Positions 31,793-40,754 of a stretch of DNA of 64,000 nt are shown in pieces (the stretch's first letter is position 1; every line of letters starts with the position of its first letter). Where the stretch lies: positions 16,727 through 80,726 of the forward strand of contig CAYLKO010000004.1 in assembly GCA_964384525.1 (NCBI GenBank), given 5' to 3'. Source of the stretch: SHZI01 sp964384525. GTDB lineage: Bacteria > Pseudomonadota > Gammaproteobacteria > Steroidobacterales > GCA-2729495. Made by a program: the position numbers and the translations under genes. The notes beneath the pieces were generated by a model. The model did no database searches and was not told the origin of the DNA. It saw only the letters and a program-made list of their open reading frames with translations.

Positions 31793-33121
31793 TCAGCCTT
31801 TCCGCGGGTGCTGGTTGCTGGTCATCATCAGAGCATAGTAGAACCCGTCGGTATCGCTGTCGCCCGGCAGGAGCTGCAGACCCGGCCGGGGCGTGTCGGC
31901 CAGCAGCCTGACGGTGCCCGTGGCCAGCGCCGCCTGGACAACGGCGTCATTCTCGGCCCGCAACACCGAACAGGTGCTGTACAGCAGCCGGCCCCCGGGT
32001 TTCAAAAGCGGCCAGAGCTGGTCGAGCAGGCGGCGCTGGCGCGCCACGAGCGCCGGCAGATCATCCGGACGGCGCAGCAGCTTGATATCCGGGTGCCGGC
32101 GAATGACCCCGGTGGCCGAGCAGGGCGCATCGACGAGAATCCGGTCGAAACGACGACCATCCCACCAGTCGGCCGGCACCAGCGCATCGCCTTCGATTAG
32201 CGTGGCCGCAAAGCCCAGGCGGCGCAGGTTGTCGTCGACCCGGCGCAGGCGGGCGGCGGAAATATCCAGCGCGGTCATGTCCAGATCACCACCCGCCCAT
32301 TCGAGCAGATGGGTGGTCTTGCCGCCGGGAGCGGCGCAGGCATCCAGCACGCGCATGCCGCGCGTCGGCGCCAGCAGCGGGGCCGCCAGCTGGGATGCCG
32401 CGTCCTGCACGCTGACCAGGCCATCGGCAAAACCCGGCAGCTGCTGGACCGGCACGGCAGCTTCCAGCTTCAGTGCATCGGGAAAATCGGGGTTCGAGCT
32501 TGTGCCGAGGCCAAGCTCGGCAGCCAGGCGGTGGGCGTAATCAGCCACCGTGCCACGGCTGCGGTTCACCCGCAGCCAGACCGGCGGGTGCTGCTGGCCG
32601 GCCGCCGCGATGGCTTCCCACTGGTCCGGCCAGTCCGCGCGCAGGCGCGCAAGCAGCCAGGCCGGGTGGGAATACCGGGCCGCCCGATCCCCGGCCAGGC
32701 TCGCGAGCAGTGCGGGGGCCTCACGCTGAAAGCGACGCAGGCTCGCATTCACGAGGCCGGCTGCATGGGCCAGGCCGAGCAGGCGCGCCGCCTCGACCGT
32801 GGCCGAGACCGCGGCGTAGTCCGGCTGTTCGGGATCCGCCAGCTGATGCAGACCAACCGACAACAGCGCTTCCAGCAGCCGGTCGCGATCTTTCAAGGGA
32901 CGGGTCAGCAGCTTGGCGAGCAGCGCCTGATGCCGGTGATGGTTGCGGACCGCGCCATAGGCCAGCCAGTGCACCTGGGCCTGGTCGCGTCTGGAAAAGG
33001 AAAAAGCCGGCGGATCGGCATTGAGGACCGCCTCCAGCGCCGCTTCCAGGGTCTGGCCCCGGGCCAGCACCGCGGCCACGGCGCTGGCCGCCGCCGCTCG
33101 GGTGGGCGCGCCGCTATACAC
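31793..33121 (-). CDS. rsmB: 16S rRNA (cytosine-967-C5)-methyltransferase
   Basis: RsmB, about 442 residues: an N-terminal NusB-like RNA-binding domain (RAAAASAVAAVLARGQTLEAAL) and a SAM-dependent methyltransferase domain with VLDACAAPGGKTTHLLEW, the DAPCSATGVIRRHPD motif (catalytic Cys) and LLYSTCSVLRAEND (second Cys). No ATG is near the expected start; GTG 33121 gives a full NusB domain and sits 13 bp after the fmt stop. Part of def-fmt-rsmB, the usual order. Confidence 0.95.
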   Translation of the reverse strand: MYSGAPTRAAAASAVAAVLARGQTLEAALEAVLNADPPAFSFSRRDQAQVHWLAYGAVRNHHRHQALLAKLLTRPLKDRDRLLEALLSVGLHQLADPEQPDYAAVSATVEAARLLGLAHAAGLVNASLRRFQREAPALLASLAGDRAARYSHPAWLLARLRADWPDQWEAIAAAGQQHPPVWLRVNRSRGTVADYAHRLAAELGLGTSSNPDFPDALKLEAAVPVQQLPGFADGLVSVQDAASQLAAPLLAPTRGMRVLDACAAPGGKTTHLLEWAGGDLDMTALDISAARLRRVDDNLRRLGFAATLIEGDALVPADWWDGRRFDRILVDAPCSATGVIRRHPDIKLLRRPDDLPALVARQRRLLDQLWPLLKPGGRLLYSTCSVLRAENDAVVQAALATGTVRLLADTPRPGLQLLPGDSDTDGFYYALMMTSNQHPRKG

Positions 33122-33134
33122 ACCCGCCGAGCAC

Positions 33135-34064
33135 CTAGCCGAGGAGCGGGCGGCCCCGAGCAAAATCTGCAGCCGCCACCCTGGACCGCCCGGGTAGCTG
33201 GATTTCCGTGAGGCGCAGGCAACCGGCGCCCGTCTGCACGTCGATGCCGTCCACACCGACTGCCACGATCAGGCCGCAGGCATGGCTCGCCGCCGGTTTT
33301 CCGGGGTCCTGCACCGTGCCGGCGAAACAGCGCAGTTGCTGGCCATCCAGCACGGTTTCCGCCACCGGCCAGGGATTGAAGGCGCGGATGCGGCGGGCGA
33401 TCGCCGCGGCCGGTTCCCGCCAGTCGATATGCCCATCGGCCTTCTGGATGCGACCGGCATAGGTCACCCCGGCGGCCGGCTGCGGCGTTGGCGACAAGGC
33501 GCCGGCCAGCAGGGGTTCGAGAATGGCGCCGAGGGTTTCCGCACCCAGGTGCGCCAGGCGCATTTCAAGTTCACCGGCAGTTTCCGTCTGGCCGATGGTC
33601 AGTGTCGCCGTGCGGTACACGGGGCCGGTGTCCAGCCCCGCTTCAAGCTGCATGATGCTCACCCCGGTCTCGTCATCGCCGGCCAGGATGGCGGCCTGGA
33701 TCGGCGATGCGCCCCGCCAGCGCGGCAGCAGGGAAGCATGCACATTCACGCATCCCAGCCGGGGAATCGCCAGCACCGCAGGGGGCAGCAGGAGCCCATA
33801 AGCCACGACCACGATCAGGTCCGGCGCCAGCTCACGCAGGCTGGCCTGGATATCCGCCCCCTTCAGGTCAGGGGGCTGCAGCACGGGAATACCCAGCTCC
33901 AGCGCACACTGCTTGACGGGCCCGGCACGGACGCTGCGGCCGCGGCCCGCCGGCCGGTCGGGCTGGGTCAGGACGGCGAGCGGCCGGCGGCCGAGCGCTG
34001 CCAGATGCTCGAGCGTGGGCGTGGCAAAGGCCGGTGATCCGGCAAACAGCAGACGACTGTTCAG
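33135..34064 (-). CDS. fmt: methionyl-tRNA formyltransferase, probable CTG start
   Basis: Fmt adds a formyl group to initiator Met-tRNA. The homologous reading frame starts LNSRLLFAGSPAFATPTLEHL directly at the end of def and continues through NVHASLLPRWRGASPIQAAILAGD, with the catalytic ASLLPRWRGA region, and a C-terminal OB-like domain. From 34064 the length is 309 residues, close to the usual 315. The first codon is CTG, overlapping the def stop (CTGA). The nearest conventional start is GTG 33884, which would delete 60 conserved N-terminal residues including the formyl-folate-binding part. Confidence 0.93.
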   Translation of the reverse strand: MNSRLLFAGSPAFATPTLEHLAALGRRPLAVLTQPDRPAGRGRSVRAGPVKQCALELGIPVLQPPDLKGADIQASLRELAPDLIVVVAYGLLLPPAVLAIPRLGCVNVHASLLPRWRGASPIQAAILAGDDETGVSIMQLEAGLDTGPVYRTATLTIGQTETAGELEMRLAHLGAETLGAILEPLLAGALSPTPQPAAGVTYAGRIQKADGHIDWREPAAAIARRIRAFNPWPVAETVLDGQQLRCFAGTVQDPGKPAASHACGLIVAVGVDGIDVQTGAGCLRLTEIQLPGRSRVAAADFARGRPLLG

Positions 34065-34636
34065 ATGACCGGAATCCGGTCTCGCGCGGGCTGGCGTTGC
34101 GCCGGGGTGACCTCCGGCGTCTCGTCCGGTGACTTGCCGTCGCGGCGCCGCGATTTCAACGCGCGCTTTTTCAGGCGCTGGCGCTTCATTTCCGACAGGT
34201 AGTCCACAAACAGCTTGCCATCGAGATGATCCAGCTCGTGCTGGATGCAGACTCCCAGCAGACCGTTGGCGTCGAACTCGATGACCTGGCCGGCCTTGTC
34301 CAGCGCCTTCACCCGGATGTGCGTGGCGCGCTCCACGCCTTCCGTGACACCCGGCACGGACAGGCAGCCCTCATCGCCGATCTCCCTGCCCTCGCGGATC
34401 AGGATTTCCGGATTGATCAGCACATGCGGCTCATTGCGATCGTCGGAGACATCGAGGACCACGAGACGGATGTGCCGGTCGACCTGCGTCGCCGCCAGGC
34501 CCACGCCGGGGGCGGCATACATGGTGTCGAGCATGTCGGCGGCGAGCTGGCGGATCTCGTCGGTCACGGCCGCAACCGGTTGCGCCTTGATGCGGAGCCT
34601 GGGGTCCGGGTACTCGAGGATTTTCAGCATCGCCAT
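34061..34636 (-). CDS. def: peptide deformylase
   Basis: Iron-dependent deformylase, 191 residues, removes formyl from new proteins. All three motifs are present: GVGLAATQ, EGCLSVPG (metal Cys) and QHELDHLDG (HExxH). The C-terminal 25 residues (about 166-191) are a basic and Pro-rich extension not seen in E. coli Def. ATG 34636 or the ATG two codons later (34630) may be the start. The stop overlaps the fmt start, so the genes are coupled. Confidence 0.97.
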   Translation of the reverse strand: MAMLKILEYPDPRLRIKAQPVAAVTDEIRQLAADMLDTMYAAPGVGLAATQVDRHIRLVVLDVSDDRNEPHVLINPEILIREGREIGDEGCLSVPGVTEGVERATHIRVKALDKAGQVIEFDANGLLGVCIQHELDHLDGKLFVDYLSEMKRQRLKKRALKSRRRDGKSPDETPEVTPAQRQPARDRIPVI

Positions 34637-34773
34637 CGTGCGGCCTTCACAGTTTGGAGCAAGGTGCTAGGTAAGCAGCTGGATTTTATGCTACATCTGC
34701 GCAGGTTGGGCGCGGAATGCGGCATCGGGCATGTCGCAGCATCATTACGGACAAAGTCAGGGATGGAGTCCCC

Positions 34774-35850
34774 ATGAGAATCTCCCGGAGTTCAGGCCGG
34801 TTGGCCGCGGTATTGACCTTGACGCTGGCGCTTGGCGCCGCGGCAGGCGGTCTGTTTGCGCAGCAGGGTGGCGGCATTCCGTTGAATCCCTCGCATCCCG
34901 ACCACTATGTCGTGAAGCCGGGTGACACGCTCTGGGATATTTCCGCGATGTTCCTGCGCAATCCATGGAACTGGCCGGAGATCTGGTACGTCAATCCACA
35001 GATCGAAAATCCCCACCTGATTTATCCCGGCGATGAACTGACGCTGGTCTACGTCGACGGCCAGCCGCAACTGCGCATGGCGCGCGGCGCCGGCGCCACC
35101 GGCACGGAACGCCTCTCGCCGCGCATTCGCGAAGAACATCTCAACGCCGCCATCACCACCATTCCCTACAACGTCATCGAGCCCTTCCTCAGCAAGGGCA
35201 TGGTGCTCTCGCGGGATGAGTTCAAGGACCTGCCCTATATCGTGGCGTTGCGCGACAAGCACCTGATCGGCGCCTCGGGCAATGAAGTTTATGTGCGCGG
35301 CACCACGGCGACACCGGGCGCGACTTATGCCGTGGTCCACATGGGCGACAAACTGGTCGATCCGGATGACGGCAAGGTGCTGGGCTACGAAGGCATCTAC
35401 GTGGCCGATGGCCGCATCCGCCGGGGCGGTGACCCGGCCACGCTGGAGATCAACAACTCGCAGCGTGAAGTGCTGGAAGGTGACCGGCTGGTCACGCACC
35501 AGGATTCCCTGCCGCTGTCGTTCGAGCCCCGGGCTCCGGATCGCCCCATCGATGGCCGGATCGTGCATGTCGTCGACGGCGTGACGCAGATCGGCCAGTA
35601 CCAGGTGATCGTCATCAACCGCGGCACGCGCGATGGCCTGGCCCCGGGCCATGTCCTGACCGTCTGGCAGGCTGGCAACAAGGTGGTCGATCGGACCGAT
35701 ACCGGTGTTTTTGGCGGCAAAGTGCAGTTGCCGGACGAGCGGGCCGGGACTCTAATGGTCTTCAAGACCTACGACCGCATGAGCTACGCGCTGGTCATGC
35801 AGGCCGAAGGGCCGATTCACACCCTCGACAAAGTGCGCAATCCAAGCTGA
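34774..35850 (+). CDS. LysM peptidoglycan-binding domain protein
   Basis: Protein of 358 residues with a signal peptide (RLAAVLTLTLALGAAAGGLFA) and a LysM domain (about 45-95: HYVVKPGDTLWDISAMFLRNPWNWPEIWYVNPQ through LIYPGDELTLVY). A C-terminal domain follows, containing GRIVHVVDGVTQIGQYQVIVINRG, conserved in this family. It is probably periplasmic and bound to the cell wall. The start ATG 34774 has a GGATGGAG ribosome site; the longer reading from 34717 lacks one. It is the usual upstream neighbour of dprA and is divergent from def. Confidence 0.92.
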   Translation: MRISRSSGRLAAVLTLTLALGAAAGGLFAQQGGGIPLNPSHPDHYVVKPGDTLWDISAMFLRNPWNWPEIWYVNPQIENPHLIYPGDELTLVYVDGQPQLRMARGAGATGTERLSPRIREEHLNAAITTIPYNVIEPFLSKGMVLSRDEFKDLPYIVALRDKHLIGASGNEVYVRGTTATPGATYAVVHMGDKLVDPDDGKVLGYEGIYVADGRIRRGGDPATLEINNSQREVLEGDRLVTHQDSLPLSFEPRAPDRPIDGRIVHVVDGVTQIGQYQVIVINRGTRDGLAPGHVLTVWQAGNKVVDRTDTGVFGGKVQLPDERAGTLMVFKTYDRMSYALVMQAEGPIHTLDKVRNPS

Positions 35851-35878
35851 CCCGCTGGCCGAGCTGACCACGCTGGAT
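35845..35878 (+). repeat. 17-bp tandem repeat between LysM gene and dprA
   Basis: Two 17-bp units (35845-35861 and 35862-35878) differing mainly by a one-base shift. The LysM stop lies in the first unit and a second TGA (35865) in another frame in the second. The dprA ATG overlaps the end. Confidence 0.65.
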
Positions 35879-36917
35879 GATTTCCCGTGGCGGGTTGCGG
35901 CCCGCCACAGGAAACAACGTGTCTGCCGGAAAATCACCCCCACCAACATCGGCGCCCGCATCAACGCCCATATCAACGCAGGGCCAGCCTGCAGCAGGGC
36001 AGCCGGCCAGCGAATCAGGCAGCGAGCTCATGCCCGCCGACGCGGCCTACCCGCCGCTGCTCCTGGAAATCACCAAGCCGCCGGCGCCCCTGTTCGTGCG
36101 TGGCGATGCCGGCACCCTGCTGCTGCCCCAACTCGCCATCGTCGGCCGTCGCAATGCCACCCCTGGCGGCATCGAGACGGCCCACCAGTTTGCCGCCTGG
36201 CTCGCCGCGCGCGGCTTCTGCATCACGAGCGGCCTGGCTGAAGGCATCGACGCGGCCGCCCACCGCGGGGCGCTGTCGGTCGGCGGCAAAACCATCGCCG
36301 TATGCGGCACCGGCCTCGACATGGTTTATCCGCGCCAGCATCGGGAGCTGGCCCGGGAAATCATCCAGGCTGGCGGTGCGCTCGTGTCGGAGTTTGCCCG
36401 GGGCACCACCGTGCATCCGTCGAATTTCCCACGCCGGAATCGGCTGATCAGTGGCTTGTCGGTCGGCACACTGGTGGTAGAGGCAAGTCTCCGCAGTGGT
36501 GCGCTGATCACGGCGCGCCACGCCATGGAGCAGGGTCGTGAAGTCTTCGCCATACCCGGCTCCATACATAATCCGGTTGCCCGGGGTTGCCACCGCTTGA
36601 TCCGCAATGGCGCAAAGCTCGTGGAAACGGCGGCCGACATCGTTGATGAACTCACCGGTCTCCTGGCTGGTCTTGCGCTGGATGCAGCCGCAACAATTCC
36701 TGAATCCGGCGCAGCAGATGACGCAGAAATTCCCGCGGATATTGCTGCCGACTACGCGCAACTCCTCGAGGCCATGGGCTGGGACGTGGTCGATGCGGAT
36801 GATCTCGTGCAGCGATCCGGATTGACGATCGGGGAGGTTTCCTCCATGCTCCTGCTGCTTGAAATGCAAGGATCGGTTCGGTCACTGTCCGGTGGCCGCT
36901 ATCAACGGGTCAGGTAA
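35877..36917 (+). CDS. dprA: DNA-processing protein DprA, without the N-terminal SAM domain
   Basis: DprA binds single-stranded DNA and loads RecA during transformation. The Rossmann-like core is complete: QLAIVGRRNATPGG, ITSGLAEGIDAAAHRGAL, TIAVCGTGLDMVYPRQH, NFPRRNRLISGLSVGTLVVEA, SGALITARHAMEQGREVFAIPG. The C-terminal winged helix is also present (LLEAMGWDVVDADDLVQRSGLTIGEVSSMLLLLEMQG). The usual N-terminal SAM-like domain of about 70 residues is replaced by about 50 low-complexity Pro/Ala/Ser residues. There is no room for it upstream because the LysM gene ends at 35850. Confidence 0.92.
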   Translation: MISRGGLRPATGNNVSAGKSPPPTSAPASTPISTQGQPAAGQPASESGSELMPADAAYPPLLLEITKPPAPLFVRGDAGTLLLPQLAIVGRRNATPGGIETAHQFAAWLAARGFCITSGLAEGIDAAAHRGALSVGGKTIAVCGTGLDMVYPRQHRELAREIIQAGGALVSEFARGTTVHPSNFPRRNRLISGLSVGTLVVEASLRSGALITARHAMEQGREVFAIPGSIHNPVARGCHRLIRNGAKLVETAADIVDELTGLLAGLALDAAATIPESGAADDAEIPADIAADYAQLLEAMGWDVVDADDLVQRSGLTIGEVSSMLLLLEMQGSVRSLSGGRYQRVR

Positions 36918-36938
36918 AACGAAGGAGGGCGTCGATCC

Positions 36939-37409
36939 ATGAGCGATACCGTTCTCGACGTGCTGCTGTACCTGTTTGAAACCTATTCCGACCAGGAGCC
37001 CGATGCCGCCGACCAGGATGTCCTGCGCGACGAGCTGCTGCGCGCCGGTTTCGGCGAGCCGGAAGTCGACAGCGCTCTCGACTGGCTCGATGGCCTGAAC
37101 GAGACCAGCGCTCCCTTTGCCGGCGTGCCCGGCGATCGCTCGATCCGCGTCTACTACGATGTCGAACTGCGCCGCCTCGATCTCGAATGCCGCGGTTATC
37201 TGCTGTATCTGGAACAGATCGGCATCCTGTCCGCCGCCCAGCGCGAAGTCGTGATCGACCGGCTGATAGCGCTCGGCTCGGGTACGATCGACAAGGAGCA
37301 GGTCAAGTGGGTGGTGCTCATGGTGCTCTTCGCCCAGCCCGGACAGGAAGCGGCCTTCTCGCGCATGGAAGATCTCGTCTTTGAAGAGAACTCCGGCGTG
37401 ATGCACTGA
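36939..37409 (+). CDS. smg: Smg/DUF494 family protein
   Basis: Protein of 156 residues matching Smg: starts VLDVLLYLFETY and contains SIRVYYDVELRRLDLECRGYLLYLEQIGIL and QVKWVVLMVLFAQPG. The function is unknown; the gene sits between dprA and topA in many gammaproteobacteria, as here. It has an excellent ribosome site (AAGGAGGGC, about 36922-36930). The protein is acidic and soluble. Confidence 0.95.
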   Translation: MSDTVLDVLLYLFETYSDQEPDAADQDVLRDELLRAGFGEPEVDSALDWLDGLNETSAPFAGVPGDRSIRVYYDVELRRLDLECRGYLLYLEQIGILSAAQREVVIDRLIALGSGTIDKEQVKWVVLMVLFAQPGQEAAFSRMEDLVFEENSGVMH

Positions 37410-37477
37410 GTGCAAAAAACATCAGCCTGTAACCAAGCCGCGCCCGAGTCGCGGCTTCGTCGTCTATAGAGGATCGA

Positions 37478-40033
37478 ATGACCAACGTCGTCGTTGTCGA
37501 ATCACCCGCCAAGGCCAAGACCATCGAGAAGTACCTCGGCAAGGACTTCAAGGTGCTGGCTTCCTACGGTCATATCCGGGATCTGCTGGAAAAAGATGGC
37601 GCGGTGGATCCGGACCACGGCTACCTCATGAAGTACGCCGTCGCCGAGGACAAGGAGAAGCACATCAATGCGATTGCCAGCGCATTGAAGAAGGGTGGCG
37701 ACCTCTACCTGGCAACCGACCCTGACCGCGAGGGCGAGGCGATTTCCTGGCACCTGCAGGAAGTCCTGGGTGAACGCGGCCTGCTCGATTCCCGCCGGGT
37801 GCTGCGGGTGGTCTTCTACGAAATTACCGAGCGCGAGGTCCGCGAGGCCATCCGGAATCCCCGCGACGTCTCCATCGATCTGGTCAACGCCTACCGCACG
37901 CGACGGGCGATGGACCACCTGATCGGCTTCAAGCTCTCACCGCTTCTGTGGCGGAAAATCAGCCCCAAACTGTCTGCAGGCCGCGTCCAGAGCCCGGCCC
38001 TGCGCATGCTCGTGGAGCGCGAGGAAGCCATCGAGGCCTTTCGCAGCCAGGAGTACTGGTCGATCGCGGCGCTCACCGGCACGGCGCCCGGCACCTTCAG
38101 CGCCCGGCTGGTCGAGTACGCGGGCAGCAAGGTGGTCGACACCTTCAATCGCGACAAGCCGGAGACCTTCAGCTTCCGGAATGCCGGTCAGGCAGACGAG
38201 GCCAGGCAACGCCTGGAGGCTGCAGCAGCCGGCCGGCTGCTGGTGCAGAAGGTGGAGCGCAGCCAGCGGCGTCGGCGGCCGGCGCCGCCGTTCACCACCT
38301 CCACCCTGCAGCAGGAGGCCTCGCGCAAGCTGGGTTTCCGGGCCCGCAGCACGATGCAGGTGGCGCAGAAACTCTACGAAGGCATTGCGATATCCGAGGG
38401 CACCGTCGGCCTCATCACCTACATGCGCACGGACTCGGTCAACCTCGCCGGAGAAGCCGTGGAGGATATCCGCGGTTTCATCGTCGAGCGCTATGGCAAG
38501 GCCAGCCTGCCGGCCACGCCCAACACCTACAAGACCACCGCCAAGAACGCGCAGGAAGCTCACGAGGGCATCCGGCCGACGAGCATCCGGCGGGTTCCCG
38601 AAGCACTGCGCGGCTTCCTCAGTGACGAACAGTTCAAGCTCTACAGCCTGATCTGGAAGCGCACCATCGCCTCGCAGATGGAGCCGGCGGTCTACGACAT
38701 GCTGGCCGTGGATCTGGTTCCGGCCCGTGAGGCGGAAGCAGGCCGTTTCCGGGCCACCGGCTCGACACTGGTCAGCCCGGGCTTCATCGCCGTTTACCTG
38801 GAGGGCCGTGACGAAGGCGGTGATGACGACAGCGACGTGAAGCTGCCCCCGGTGTCGCAGGGCGACCTGCTGCCGCTGGAAACCATCCAGGCCGATCAGC
38901 ACTACACCGAGCCGCCGCCCCGCTATACCGAGGCGAGTCTGGTCAAGGCGCTGGAGGAGCGCGGCATCGGCCGGCCATCCACCTATGCCACCATCATTTC
39001 CACCCTGCTGAACCGCCAGTACGCGGAACTGAAGGGCCGGGCGCTGAAGCCCACCGATGGCGGCCGCATCGTCAGCGGCTTTCTCACCAACAATTTCACG
39101 CGCTATGTGGACTACGACTTCACCGCCCACATGGAAGACGAGCTCGACGAAGTGGCGCGTGGCGAACGGGAATGGGTGCCCGTCCTCGACAGGTTCTGGA
39201 AGCCGTTTGCCGTGCTGCTCAAGGAGAAGGAGCAAACGGTGACGCGCGAAGAGGCCGTGCAGGTGCGCGAACTCGGCGCCGACCCGCAGTCCGGCCGTCC
39301 CGTATCAGCCCGCTTCGGCCGGTATGGCGCGTTCATCCAGATCGGCACCCGTGAGGATGAGGAAAAGCCCAGATGGAAGGGGCTGCAGCCGGGACAGAGC
39401 ATGTTCACGATCGAACTGCCGGATGCCCTGGAGCTGTTCAAGCTGCCACGCACGCTTGGCAACCTGCCCACCGGCGAACCGGTCAGCGCCAACACCGGGC
39501 AGTTCGGGCCTTATGTGCAGTATGAAGCCCTCGACAAAGCCACCGGCGAGGTCAAGAAAAAGTATGTCTCGCTGCGCGAGCATGAGCCGCTCAAGATCAC
39601 CCTCGAGGAAGCGATCGAGGTGATCCGCGCCAAGCAGGAAGCCGACGCCAACAAGCTGATCAAGGCCTACGGCACCGACAATCTGCAGATCCTGCACGGC
39701 CGCTGGGGCCCCTACCTGACCGATGGCGAGAAGAATGCGCGCCTGCCGAAGGATCGGGAACCCGGTTCGATCACGCTGGAGGAAGCGCGGGAGCTGATTG
39801 CCAACGCCCCGCCGCCCAAGCGCCGCTGGGGCCGGCCGGCTGCGAAGAAGAAGGTCACGAAGAAGGCCGGCGCACCGAAGACCATTACACAGAAGACCGG
39901 CGCACCAAAGAAGGTGGCAAAAAAGGTGGCGAAGAAGAAGGCCGGGAAAAAGAAGGTCGCGAAAAAGTCGGCAAAGGCTGCCGGCCGGAACAAGGCGGGC
40001 GCCGCTGGCCAAACAGAGCCCGCCGCTGAATGA
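37478..40033 (+). CDS. topA: DNA topoisomerase I
   Basis: Type IA topoisomerase, 851 residues, relaxes negative supercoils. The Toprim domain begins VVVESPAKAKTIEKYLG and includes DPDREGEAISWH. The active-site Tyr315 is in LITYMRTDS, with GRVQSPALRMLVERE and the RPSTYATIISTLLNR block. The C-terminal part has Topo_C repeats (ARFGRYGAFIQIG, FGPYVQY, GRWGPYLTDG) and then a long Lys-rich tail of AKK units from about residue 785. The chain contains no cysteine at all, so the zinc ribbons of E. coli TopA are absent. The stop overlaps tsaC by 4 bp. Confidence 0.97.
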   Translation: MTNVVVVESPAKAKTIEKYLGKDFKVLASYGHIRDLLEKDGAVDPDHGYLMKYAVAEDKEKHINAIASALKKGGDLYLATDPDREGEAISWHLQEVLGERGLLDSRRVLRVVFYEITEREVREAIRNPRDVSIDLVNAYRTRRAMDHLIGFKLSPLLWRKISPKLSAGRVQSPALRMLVEREEAIEAFRSQEYWSIAALTGTAPGTFSARLVEYAGSKVVDTFNRDKPETFSFRNAGQADEARQRLEAAAAGRLLVQKVERSQRRRRPAPPFTTSTLQQEASRKLGFRARSTMQVAQKLYEGIAISEGTVGLITYMRTDSVNLAGEAVEDIRGFIVERYGKASLPATPNTYKTTAKNAQEAHEGIRPTSIRRVPEALRGFLSDEQFKLYSLIWKRTIASQMEPAVYDMLAVDLVPAREAEAGRFRATGSTLVSPGFIAVYLEGRDEGGDDDSDVKLPPVSQGDLLPLETIQADQHYTEPPPRYTEASLVKALEERGIGRPSTYATIISTLLNRQYAELKGRALKPTDGGRIVSGFLTNNFTRYVDYDFTAHMEDELDEVARGEREWVPVLDRFWKPFAVLLKEKEQTVTREEAVQVRELGADPQSGRPVSARFGRYGAFIQIGTREDEEKPRWKGLQPGQSMFTIELPDALELFKLPRTLGNLPTGEPVSANTGQFGPYVQYEALDKATGEVKKKYVSLREHEPLKITLEEAIEVIRAKQEADANKLIKAYGTDNLQILHGRWGPYLTDGEKNARLPKDREPGSITLEEARELIANAPPPKRRWGRPAAKKKVTKKAGAPKTITQKTGAPKKVAKKVAKKKAGKKKVAKKSAKAAGRNKAGAAGQTEPAAE

Positions 40034-40653
40034 GGCGTGCGCAGCCACCTGCGGATCGCGATCCACTGCCAACCACAACCACAAGCACAAGCTGTCCGGG
40101 CCCGCGGCTGCGCTATGCCGCCGCGATCATCCGTGCGGGTGGCGTGGTGGCCTATCCCACCGAAGGCGTCTACGGTTTCGGCTGCCGCCCGGATGATCGC
40201 GCCGCGGTTGGCTGGCTGCTGGCCTTGAAGAAACGGCCGGTGTCGGCTGGTCTGATCCTGCTCGCCGCAGATCGTGAGCAGCTGGAGGGCTGGGTCGAGC
40301 CCACACCCGAAGAGGAGCGCCACCTGTCCGGGACCCACGCCGGACCGGTTACCTGGGTGGTGCGGGCCGGCCCACGGACCCCGGATTGGATTTCCGGCGG
40401 CAGAAGCACGGTGGCGGTGCGCCTGACCACCCACGCGGTGGCCGCCGATCTCTGCCGGGCGGCCGGGATGCCGCTCGTCTCGACCAGCGCCAACCGCCGG
40501 GGCAAGGCGCCGGCCCGGACGGCCGTCGCGGTCCGGGCCCGTTTCGGCCGACAGATTCCGCTCATCGTCGGCGGCGCCGTCGGCCATCTCGCCGGGCCCA
40601 CGCCCATCCGCCTCGCCGCCACCGGCGCATACCTCCGCACCACCACCCTATAA
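40030..40653 (+). CDS. tsaC: L-threonylcarbamoyladenylate synthase (TsaC/YrdC)
   Basis: Protein of 207 residues of the YrdC family, making threonylcarbamoyl-AMP for the t6A37 tRNA modification. The core has AAAIIRAGGVVAYPTEGVYGFGC, the KKRPVSAGLILLAA block (KxR motif), STVAVRLTTHAVAADL and the SxN motif PLVSTSANRRG. It starts with ATG 40030 overlapping the topA stop (ATGA); the first 27 residues are variable, so a later start is possible. Confidence 0.95.
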   Translation: MRRAQPPADRDPLPTTTTSTSCPGPRLRYAAAIIRAGGVVAYPTEGVYGFGCRPDDRAAVGWLLALKKRPVSAGLILLAADREQLEGWVEPTPEEERHLSGTHAGPVTWVVRAGPRTPDWISGGRSTVAVRLTTHAVAADLCRAAGMPLVSTSANRRGKAPARTAVAVRARFGRQIPLIVGGAVGHLAGPTPIRLAATGAYLRTTTL

Positions 40654-40754
40654 CTACACACTCCGGTACCGGACTCCGAATTGGACAGGTATTGCCGGAC
40701 AAGCGAAACTCACGACAAAAGAGGCCAGCTCTTGGTCAGCGCCGGGCGCACCTG

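Noticed and set aside
37435..37457. Hairpin before topA as a terminator for smg
   Set aside because: The 8-bp stem is perfect but no T-run follows, so termination is doubtful; smg and topA may be cotranscribed.
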